Of a stretch of DNA of 64,000 nucleotides, positions 55,928 through 63,270 are shown in pieces (position 1 is the first letter of the stretch; every line of letters starts with the position of its first letter). The stretch is from Bacteroides intestinalis. GTDB lineage: Bacteria > Bacteroidota > Bacteroidia > Bacteroidales > Bacteroidaceae. The position numbers and the translations under genes were made by a program. The DNA lies in assembly GCF_902364365.1 (NCBI RefSeq), contig NZ_CABJDN010000003.1:620001-684000 (forward strand). The letters run 5' to 3'. The notes below the pieces were generated by a model, which worked only from the letters and a program-made list of their open reading frames with translations, was not told where the DNA came from and ran no database searches.

Positions 55928-55956
55928 AAACAATCTAATTGTAACCTTTCAGGTAC

Positions 55957-56844
55957 TTACTCCAACCGACTCTTAAAAGCAGACGGTAATTCCGGCATAG
56001 CCCCACTCTGTGTACAAACATAAGCAGAAACTTCTACGGCCAGTTTATGTGCTTCAGGAACAGGTTTTCCACTAAGTATGGCAGATGTGAAAGCAGCAGT
56101 AAATGAATCACCCGCTCCCACAGTATCGGCAACAGGAACTTTCGGTGTGTCCTGATAAGATACTACGCCCGGAGTAAATACATAGCTGCCATTGGTTCCA
56201 CAAGTCAGAATCAGCATCTTCAGATTGTATTTAGCCAGAAGTATCCAACATTTATCCTGTAAATCAATACCCGGATAGCCAAAGATGCGGCTGATTGTCA
56301 CCAATTCCTCATCATTGATTTTAAGAATATTGCAACGACGCATAGATTCGCAAAGAATCTCCTTCGTATAAAATCCCTGGCGAAGATTAATATCAAAAAT
56401 CTTAATCTGATCTTCTCCGTCAGGCATCGTATCCAAAAAGCGCTGGATAGTAGCCCGACTCACAGGACTGCGTTGAGCCAGAGAACCGAAACAAACGGCA
56501 CGGGTAGAAAGAGCCAGCCGTTTCAAATCGTCCGTAAAAGGAATATTATCCCAAGCTACCCCCTCTTTAATTTCATAACAAGGTACACCGACAGCATCAA
56601 GAGTAACCTGTACCGTACCCGTAGGGTAATCCACCTGCTCTATCTGGCAAGTCAGCTTCTTTTGAGCAAAAACATCCAATATTTCCCGTCCGTCAGCATC
56701 ATGCCCTACAGCACTTACTACACGACTGTCAAAACCAAACTGTGATACATGATAAGCGAAATTGGCAGGTGCACCACCTATTTTCTTTCCTTCGGGCAGC
56801 ACATCCCAAAGTGCTTCACCCATTCCAACGATAATTTTATTCAT
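55957..56844 (-). CDS. fructokinase (PfkB family)
   Basis: Phosphorylates imported fructose to fructose-6-phosphate. 295 residues. IVGMGEALWDVLPEGKKIGG is the typical bacterial fructokinase N-terminus, and DTVGAGDSFTAAF carries the catalytic base Asp246; the anion-hole glycines are in place. It follows the MFS permease gene by 35 bp on the same strand, with heptamer repeats filling the gap; both would be transcribed from the operator-bearing promoter at 58107-58159. The pair corresponds to BT1757-BT1758 of the B. thetaiotaomicron fructan locus. Confidence 0.93.
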   Translation of the reverse strand: MNKIIVGMGEALWDVLPEGKKIGGAPANFAYHVSQFGFDSRVVSAVGHDADGREILDVFAQKKLTCQIEQVDYPTGTVQVTLDAVGVPCYEIKEGVAWDNIPFTDDLKRLALSTRAVCFGSLAQRSPVSRATIQRFLDTMPDGEDQIKIFDINLRQGFYTKEILCESMRRCNILKINDEELVTISRIFGYPGIDLQDKCWILLAKYNLKMLILTCGTNGSYVFTPGVVSYQDTPKVPVADTVGAGDSFTAAFTSAILSGKPVPEAHKLAVEVSAYVCTQSGAMPELPSAFKSRLE

Positions 56845-56862
56845 GATACTTGTTAGATTTAC

Positions 56863-56885
56863 TATTTATGATTTATGATTTACGA
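56863..56885 (-). repeat. ATCATAA heptamer repeats before the fructokinase gene
   Basis: Sense (minus) strand: units TCGTAAATCATAAATCAT then AAATAGTAAATC. The MFS stop (TAA) is part of the first unit. The repeat ends about 18 nt before the ATG at 56844. Confidence 0.6.
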
Positions 56886-58058
56886 CACATGAGAGATTGT
56901 CTTATTGATTTTCAATGTGTAATACAGCAGGTAAAGCACACCGACTGTCATTACCGCTACTGCACCGCTTTGTCCTACCGCATCACTTGCCAGTCCCATT
57001 GCCAACGGAAACACTGTTCCACCGAAAAGGCCCATAATCATCAGACCGGAAACTTCGTTCTTCTTGCCGGGCATATACAGCAATGCCTGCGAAAAGACAA
57101 TCGAGAATATATTTGAGTTACCATAACCTATCAATGCAATGCAAATATAAATAGATGTTTTTGAATGAAAAACAAAAAGCCCTATCATTGCCAATAACAT
57201 CATAAAACTACTGATAGCAAAGAACGATTTGGCATTCATCTTTCTCAAAATGAAAGAACCTGTAAAGCAACCTGCCGTACGGAATATAAAATAAAGGCTG
57301 GTAGCAAACGCAGCATCATCCAATCCCATACCCAAGCGTTCCATTAAAATCTTAGGTGCAGTAGTATTCGTGCCCACATCAATTCCCACATGGCACATAA
57401 TGCCAATGAAAGAAAGCAGAATAAACGGTTTGCCCAATAGAGATAAACACTGGCCAAATGTAGAAGGTTTGCCTTCTTCTTTTTCTTCAGCGATCTGTGT
57501 CTGCCCTAATAGTAAAACAGCAATTACAGCAATTACCATATAAATAGGGAATAGCACCCGCCAGCCCAGACCAAAGGATGGGATGACCTGCGTAGCTCCC
57601 CACATGGCAATGTAAGGTGCAAGAAACGAGGCAATCGCTTTCACAAACTGTCCAAAGGTTAGACTACTTGCCAGACGGTCACCTCTGACAATATTGGAAA
57701 GTAACGGATTCAGTGAAGTCTGCATAAGCGCGTTGCCGATACCTAATAAAGAGAAAGAAATCAGCATCAGCGTATAACTATCGCCGAAAACCGGTAACAA
57801 TAAAGAAGCAAAAGTTACCAGTAAACTAAGAAGTACCGTCTTTTTCTGTCCGATACGGCTCATCAACATACCTGTCGGTACGGAAAAGATTAAAAACCAG
57901 AAGAAAACCAACGAGGGGAAGATGTTAGCCTGAGAATCCGTCAGACCTAAATCAGCTTTTACATAGTTGGAGGCAATGCCTACCAGATCAACAAATCCCA
58001 TGGCGAAGAAACAAAGCATCACCGGGAAGAGCTTGGATAACGAAGAATTTGATTTCAT
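56880..58058 (-). CDS. MFS hexose permease (fructose transporter type)
   Basis: Inner-membrane proton-coupled sugar transporter of 392 residues with about twelve hydrophobic segments. MCFFAMGFVDLVGIASNYVK-like start (LCFFAMGFVDLVGIASN), VPTGMLMSRIGQKKTVLLSL after helix 2 (the MFS loop motif), and the FRTAGCFTGSF helix point to the FucP/GlcP-like branch. Position next to fructokinase marks fructose as the cargo; in B. thetaiotaomicron the equivalent is BT1758. First gene of a two-gene operon. Confidence 0.88.
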   Translation of the reverse strand: MKSNSSLSKLFPVMLCFFAMGFVDLVGIASNYVKADLGLTDSQANIFPSLVFFWFLIFSVPTGMLMSRIGQKKTVLLSLLVTFASLLLPVFGDSYTLMLISFSLLGIGNALMQTSLNPLLSNIVRGDRLASSLTFGQFVKAIASFLAPYIAMWGATQVIPSFGLGWRVLFPIYMVIAVIAVLLLGQTQIAEEKEEGKPSTFGQCLSLLGKPFILLSFIGIMCHVGIDVGTNTTAPKILMERLGMGLDDAAFATSLYFIFRTAGCFTGSFILRKMNAKSFFAISSFMMLLAMIGLFVFHSKTSIYICIALIGYGNSNIFSIVFSQALLYMPGKKNEVSGLMIMGLFGGTVFPLAMGLASDAVGQSGAVAVMTVGVLYLLYYTLKINKTISHVS

Positions 58059-58106
58059 GGTTGTATGGTATTAATTTAAGTATTTCTTGCTCGGGAAAGC
58101 ATGTTG

Positions 58107-58159
58107 CAAAGGAAGCGAATACCACGACAACGGGATAACAATTTTGTTACAAAGAATAT
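58107..58159 (-). promoter_or_regulatory. MFS-fructokinase promoter with candidate fructose-HTCS operator
   Basis: Minus strand: a 27-bp element at 58159-58133 with core CTTTGTAACAAAATTGTTAT, 18-bp spacer, then near-consensus -7 TTCCTTTG (58114-58107). The element contains TAACAA-TT-TTGTTA as an interrupted palindrome. A 21/27 copy with the same spacer stands before the GH32 gene. Confidence 0.6.
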
Positions 58160-58219
58160 CAATTATGATACCAGACTGTTTTTTAGCCGTATTTGAGCCC
58201 TATTATCATCCATTTTAGC

Positions 58220-58227
58220 TACTTTTG
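58220..58227 (+). promoter_or_regulatory. -7 box of the aldose epimerase gene
   Basis: TACTTTTG, about 37 bp before the ATG at 58264. Confidence 0.5.
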
Positions 58228-58263
58228 TACAAGTACATACAACAAACTCATAAATAAATCATT

Positions 58264-59136
58264 ATGGAAATACTCTTTAACGGAAAACTTAGTATCGAGG
58301 TCTCTGCACATGGAGCCGAATTGTGCAGTATTTTCTCTAATGGAAAAGAATATCTGTGGCAAGCAGACCCCGCATTTTGGAAACGTCATTCACCGGTGCT
58401 CTTTCCTATCGTAGGAAGTGTGTGGGAAAATGAATATCGCAATGAAGGTACAACCTACGCCCTTACACAGCATGGATTTGCCCGCGACATGGAGTTTACG
58501 CTCATATTAGAGCATGACGACGAAGTGCGCTATCAACTTGTCAGCAACGAAGAAACACTCAAGAAATACCCCTTTCCATTTTGTCTTGAAATTGGTTATC
58601 GCATCTATGGCAAGAAAATCGATGTAACATGGGAAGTGAAGAATACCGGAGAAAAAGAAATGCATTTCCAGATTGGAGCACACCCGGCATTCTATTATCC
58701 GGATTTCGATGCAACTACAAAAGAGCGGGGTTTCTTTGGCTTTGGAAAAAAGAACAGCCTGAAATATATCCTCATTTCCGAAAAGGGCTGCGCTGATCCG
58801 GACACCAAATATTCGTTGAAGTTAACTGATGGACTGTTACCTTTAGATATACATACTTTTGATAAAGATGCACTGATATTGGAAAACAGTCAGGTACGGC
58901 AGGTTACTCTATATAATAAGGATAAGCAACCTTACCTCAGCCTGCATTTCAATGCACCTGTAGTCGGCTTGTGGTCACCTCCTTCCAAGAATGCTCCATT
59001 CGTCTGTATAGAACCGTGGTATGGTCGTTGTGACAGAGCACACTATACAGGAGAATATAAAGAAAAGGACTGGATACAGCATCTGCAACCCGAAGAAATA
59101 TTCAGAGGAAAATACACTATCGAAATAGAAGAATAA
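58264..59136 (+). CDS. aldose 1-epimerase family protein
   Basis: Cytoplasmic mutarotase-like protein interconverting sugar anomers or acting on hexose-6-phosphate (YeaD/GalM superfamily). 290 residues, mostly beta. Visible: FNGKLSIEVSAHGAELCSIFSNG near the start, FPIVGSVWENEY, QHGFARDMEF with the conserved His, IGAHPAFYYPDF and CIEPWYGRCD with the Glu expected as base. It is divergent from the MFS permease and stands in the fructose locus; fructose or glucose anomers are likely substrates (inference). Convergent with GH32, with array C between. Confidence 0.85.
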   Translation: MEILFNGKLSIEVSAHGAELCSIFSNGKEYLWQADPAFWKRHSPVLFPIVGSVWENEYRNEGTTYALTQHGFARDMEFTLILEHDDEVRYQLVSNEETLKKYPFPFCLEIGYRIYGKKIDVTWEVKNTGEKEMHFQIGAHPAFYYPDFDATTKERGFFGFGKKNSLKYILISEKGCADPDTKYSLKLTDGLLPLDIHTFDKDALILENSQVRQVTLYNKDKQPYLSLHFNAPVVGLWSPPSKNAPFVCIEPWYGRCDRAHYTGEYKEKDWIQHLQPEEIFRGKYTIEIEE

Positions 59137-59168
59137 AAGAGAAATAGACCAATCGGCCTATCATATCC

Positions 59169-59257
59169 ATACCAACTCCGTATCAAAGCCGTACCAACTT
59201 CGTGTCTGGTCCAAACGCTTAGGTACGGAGCAAATACGGAGTTGGTACGGCTTTGGT
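59169..59257. repeat. array C: four 22-nt units between convergent genes
   Basis: Units at 59169, 59191 (direct repeats: ATACCAACTCCGTATC and GTACCAACTTCGTGTC), 59213 (23 nt) and 59236 (inverted: ACGGAGTTGGTACGGCTTT). A 19-nt arm at 59185-59203 pairs with 59236-59254 with one mismatch. No U-run; not an ordinary terminator. Confidence 0.8.
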
Positions 59258-59296
59258 GTAGATTAGGGATGGTAAAAGAGGTAAAACAGACTAATT

Positions 59297-61099
59297 TTAC
59301 TTCAATTTATAAACCTTGAACGAACTGACCGTATAGCTTCCACCTTTAGCATAGAAACTGATGCGGTTATAAGGTTCCGATGGAAATACAAGGTTTGTCA
59401 TTGCAAAACGTCCGTCCTCTCCAAATGCTTCAATACTCGATTTATCAATAAAAAGACGTAATGTCATTTCCGGATTATCCTCTATTGGAGCAAAAGTCAC
59501 TATCGGGAAATCCTGGCTGAATGATACGATTCCACTCTTACTACGGTCCATTGCGAATTTCTTCTCTACCAGATTATAATAGATATCCACTTCTTCTCCT
59601 TTTGAATTAAATAGTTGGAAACCTACAATCTCAGCATTCCGGTTCTTAATTGTCATTTCAATTTCATATGTACCCGTATTATCGGAAAGCAGTTTATCCA
59701 GATTATAGGTACGGTCCACTTTGAAGGAACGTTTCTTTTCTTCTTTTTCACGTAACTTAAGCAACTCTTTGGAAGGAGAAGATTTCAGATATGTTTCGCC
59801 TGCCGAGGTATACAGACTCAGGTCACGGGGAACGGAATTGGCACTGCGATATTGAGTAGTAGGTACATTGTTGGCATATTGCCAGTTGCTCATCCATGCC
59901 AAGGCGATATGGCGTCCTTCGGGCGCATTGCTCCAGGTCACGGTAGCGTAATGGTCTTTTCCCCAGTCCATCCACTTGGTGGTTTTCGGTGATTCATTTA
60001 CGAACTTCTTTCCATCGAAGGTACCTACAAAGTATTGAGTGGCACTTCCACCGAAAGGTCCGCCGGGATTAATATTACAGATTAGAACCCATTTCTTCAG
60101 TTCCGTACCTTCAATAGGCAATTCTATCAGGTCGGGACATTCCCATACACCACCATGAGCCCCCTGACCTTCACCGAAACTACTTTCATAAGCCCAGTCC
60201 TTCAGATTAGCTGAAGAGTAGATTTGCATTTCCTGACCTACGGCAAGAATCATGATCCATTTATCGGTAGCGTCATGCCAGAAAACTTTCGGATCACGGA
60301 AATCACGTTGGGTGGAAGTCAGTATAGGATTACGCGCATACTTCTTGAATGTCTTTCCGTTGTCCAGACTGTAAGCCATACTCTGCACCTGGCGATCGCT
60401 GGCTGAAGTATAGAAAGCTATGATTGCGCCGGCACCAAAACCTGCCGTATTATCCTTATCAACCACACAGGAACCGCTGAAGATAGTTCCCAACGCATCG
60501 GGCGCAATGGCTACCGGCTGATGTTCCCAATTCACCAGGTCTGTACTGGTGGCATGTCCCCAATGCATATTTCCCCACATAGAACCGTAAGGATTGTATT
60601 GATAAAACAAATGATAAACACCATCTTTATATACCATGCCGTTCGGATCATTCATCCAGCCATATTGAGGAGTGAAGTGATAAAGCGGACGGAAACTCTC
60701 GCGATTGGATGTATCAAACTCATTGGAAAGTTTCATTTCATCCCAGCAAATAGCCGTATCGGGTATCAACTGGAAGTTGAAGGAAAGTGATTTATTATCA
60801 AATCCGGAGAGATCTACCGGAACAAAATAGTCCACCTTATTTACAGCCAGACGAACATTCATATTGCGCACTACGTCATTATTGGCTATCATATACAGTT
60901 TTGCTTCCGGAGCAGCCTCTTCTACGGGAAGCAACAGAAATTTCTTCTGATTCTCAATCTGGACAATGCTCTGTCCGTCACCTAAATGTTTAATCACGAA
61001 AGGAGGATTAATAGCCTGACACGAAAAGACAGACCAGATTGTACCTATTATAAAGGTAAGGGTCCATCGCACAGTCAACAAATTGTTTTTTAAATTCAT
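59297..61099 (-). CDS. GH32 fructan hydrolase with N-terminal DUF4980-like domain
   Basis: Releases fructose from fructan by exo- or endo-action; exported (signal or lipobox near SVFSC). 600 residues from the ATG at 61099; the longer frame to 61225 is upstream of the -7 box at 61140-61147. An N-terminal beta-domain precedes the five-blade propeller, which has WMNDPNG (nucleophile Asp151), FRDPKVF (Asp269) and WECPDL (acid/base Glu320). A C-terminal beta-sandwich with IDKSSIEAFGEDGRF completes the family architecture. It is 107 bp downstream of the GH172 gene, with its own promoter and candidate operator in that gap. Confidence 0.95.
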   Translation of the reverse strand: MNLKNNLLTVRWTLTFIIGTIWSVFSCQAINPPFVIKHLGDGQSIVQIENQKKFLLLPVEEAAPEAKLYMIANNDVVRNMNVRLAVNKVDYFVPVDLSGFDNKSLSFNFQLIPDTAICWDEMKLSNEFDTSNRESFRPLYHFTPQYGWMNDPNGMVYKDGVYHLFYQYNPYGSMWGNMHWGHATSTDLVNWEHQPVAIAPDALGTIFSGSCVVDKDNTAGFGAGAIIAFYTSASDRQVQSMAYSLDNGKTFKKYARNPILTSTQRDFRDPKVFWHDATDKWIMILAVGQEMQIYSSANLKDWAYESSFGEGQGAHGGVWECPDLIELPIEGTELKKWVLICNINPGGPFGGSATQYFVGTFDGKKFVNESPKTTKWMDWGKDHYATVTWSNAPEGRHIALAWMSNWQYANNVPTTQYRSANSVPRDLSLYTSAGETYLKSSPSKELLKLREKEEKKRSFKVDRTYNLDKLLSDNTGTYEIEMTIKNRNAEIVGFQLFNSKGEEVDIYYNLVEKKFAMDRSKSGIVSFSQDFPIVTFAPIEDNPEMTLRLFIDKSSIEAFGEDGRFAMTNLVFPSEPYNRISFYAKGGSYTVSSFKVYKLK

Positions 61100-61139
61100 G
61101 ATGTTTCTTGGTATTAAATTAAAACTGTTTTCTACAGTG

Positions 61140-61192
61140 CAAAGATACGCCATCAGGCAGTGTGAGGCTATCTTTTTTGTTTCAAAGTATAT
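61140..61192 (-). promoter_or_regulatory. GH32 promoter with candidate fructose-HTCS operator
   Basis: Minus strand: 27-bp element at 61192-61166 (core CTTTGAAACAAAAAAGATAG), 18-bp spacer, -7 TATCTTTG (61147-61140). Same order, spacing and 21/27 bases as the element before the MFS permease gene. Confidence 0.65.
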
Positions 61193-61206
61193 TACAAATG
61201 TTACAT

Positions 61207-63270
61207 TCAGTCTAAAATAATGCAATCCAGGCCTAACAAATAGCCTTCTCCCACGGCCTGAGGGTTGGTTCCCGATATGACAGCTTTCAATGCAATCTTT
61301 CCATCAACCGGGGTGAAGGAGCCCAAAACGACGGGACCGCAAAGTGTAACTTTTGTATCATATCCGTCAAGACAGACTTGTGTGTCCTTTCCGTTCACAA
61401 AGAAAGAGGTCATACCATAATCCGCTGCTTTAGTCGCATAAACGGCAATCTTATAAGAACGGTTTTCCAGTCGGTCAAACTCGAACTCCACAAAGTCCCC
61501 CGGCTTTCCGCCGATGCAAAGAAGCTGAGTCCCACCGCTCCATTGGGCATCAACAAAGCCAAGCATGCTCTGCTTGTCAAAACGAATGGACGGAGAAGCA
61601 GCAACTGGTACCTTGTCTTCAAACTCAATACTGTTCTCCCTACGATATTTAGACAAATCGGCAGGAATGGGCAGCAATTCCTTTGTAGCCTCCTCCACCT
61701 TGGATGTTCCAACAGCTTTGGCAGCCGCATCCCCATACCAGTAAACGGTAGTTGCATAGTCCACCGTCCCGCTCACCCAACTCAACAACTCAATATCGAA
61801 ACGCAGAAGCGAAGAAAACGGAATGCCATCCAGGTTCCGAGTACGGAAGAAGGTATTATAGCCGTGAGAACTCGCCTGATCGGCACGGGGAGCACCTCCA
61901 AAAGGCGTCTGAAATATCACGACCGGAGCCCATGAACTGTTGTAGTAGTCTTCTGTTCCGGTACCGAAATGAGACGGAAAGGAATCCTCGTCCACCCAAA
62001 TTTTTTCATCCCCTTCTCCATACCAGGCACGCGAATGGTTATACAGAGTCAGAACATCCCCTTTGTATATGCCTCGTCCGGTCAATGTAGCAAAGTTCCA
62101 CTCCCGGCAATTTGCATCATCATCCGGGCGCTCATAAACCGGAAGTCCAGTCTGCTGGCGCCAGGAAGCATGGAAATAGAGAGAACGCTCTCCCCATGAC
62201 AAAGGTACCGTTCCAACTTCCATACTCACGTCTGCAGACTGTGTAGAGATATTCTGTAGTAATAACCTACCCACTGTTTTATAGGGCATCAGCCAGCGAC
62301 TCACCACCTTGCCTTGTCCGTCGGCAGACAAGAACCAACTATCAACAGCTGGAGCTCCCATACCACCTCCCGAATAATCCGAAAGAGGAACCCAAACAGT
62401 AGGCAAACCATCAAAATCAGCTTTAAATATAAGATTACGCATCAGTTGGGCATAAACCGTTGAATCGGCTTTTTCAAGTTGGAAGCTGATTTCATAAACC
62501 GCATTTTCCCCTGGCGGCAAGTCAATCCACAAAGAGTCGCCCGGTTGGAGCACTTGCCGCTTCTTATCTATCTGCAAACCGGAACGGGTTTTAGGATGCA
62601 GCAAGAAATCATCTACTTTTGAAATTTTCTCACCGATGCGAACTACAGATGCTGCAGAGAAAGTTTCTACAGAGGTTCCTTCGGGATACTTGCGGTAATT
62701 GATGTGATAGTATTTGGGGGTAGGCGTAATGCCTGGTTCATCTTCAAATGTAATTTTACAGCTTCGGGCAAAAGGGATGGGCAGGAAAAGAGTATTGCCG
62801 CCTTTCCCGTCGGGGGTATAGCTGGTGTGGGGTTGAAGCAGCCCCCTACCTAATTCGGGTATTCCGAACTGCATCAAATCATAAGCAGGGACTATCCATC
62901 CGGGAGTACTTTCCCCATCAAAATAAAACCTCCAGGTTCCACGCTTGTCAACTGTAGTTATCCAGATACGAGTAATAGTTCCAGGGCCCTCTTCATCAAA
63001 CATCACACGTTCAATTCTCCCATCAACCGTATCCGTGCGGACAATGCCATAGCCATCATTATTGGCAAACCATCCCGGTGAATCGGAAGACACGGAAGAG
63101 CGGTCATAACTGCTGACTTGCAGGCAATGGTATGGCACAAGCGGATAACGTGCAGATTCTTCCACGGATATCATTTCATCCAACAGGGAGTCCCAAGTCA
63201 CTTGTGCCGTATCCTTCACACAAGAAGCCATCAAAGGCAACAGCAGCAGTGCAAACAATAAATTCCTCAT
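61207..63270 (-). CDS. GH172 (DUF2961) family protein, lipoprotein
   Basis: 687 residues from the ATG at 63270, which overlaps the TGA of the upstream GH32 gene as ATGA; an ATG six bases upstream is also possible. Lipobox LMASC. DUF2961 region: FDEEGPGTITRIWITT, RFYFDGEST, FFRTRNLDGIPF and FGTGTEDYYNSSW, with several acidic residues suited to catalysis. A C-terminal beta-domain follows from about residue 540. GH172 founders include a Bifidobacterium difructose dianhydride I synthase/hydrolase and bacterial D-arabinofuranosidases. In a fructan locus the first activity is attractive, as inference only. Confidence 0.85.
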   Translation of the reverse strand: MRNLLFALLLLPLMASCVKDTAQVTWDSLLDEMISVEESARYPLVPYHCLQVSSYDRSSVSSDSPGWFANNDGYGIVRTDTVDGRIERVMFDEEGPGTITRIWITTVDKRGTWRFYFDGESTPGWIVPAYDLMQFGIPELGRGLLQPHTSYTPDGKGGNTLFLPIPFARSCKITFEDEPGITPTPKYYHINYRKYPEGTSVETFSAASVVRIGEKISKVDDFLLHPKTRSGLQIDKKRQVLQPGDSLWIDLPPGENAVYEISFQLEKADSTVYAQLMRNLIFKADFDGLPTVWVPLSDYSGGGMGAPAVDSWFLSADGQGKVVSRWLMPYKTVGRLLLQNISTQSADVSMEVGTVPLSWGERSLYFHASWRQQTGLPVYERPDDDANCREWNFATLTGRGIYKGDVLTLYNHSRAWYGEGDEKIWVDEDSFPSHFGTGTEDYYNSSWAPVVIFQTPFGGAPRADQASSHGYNTFFRTRNLDGIPFSSLLRFDIELLSWVSGTVDYATTVYWYGDAAAKAVGTSKVEEATKELLPIPADLSKYRRENSIEFEDKVPVAASPSIRFDKQSMLGFVDAQWSGGTQLLCIGGKPGDFVEFEFDRLENRSYKIAVYATKAADYGMTSFFVNGKDTQVCLDGYDTKVTLCGPVVLGSFTPVDGKIALKAVISGTNPQAVGEGYLLGLDCIILD

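Noticed and set aside
61100..61225. 42-residue N-terminal extension of the GH32 gene
   Set aside because: It spans the -7 box and candidate operator; the ATG at 61099 gives a proper signal peptide.
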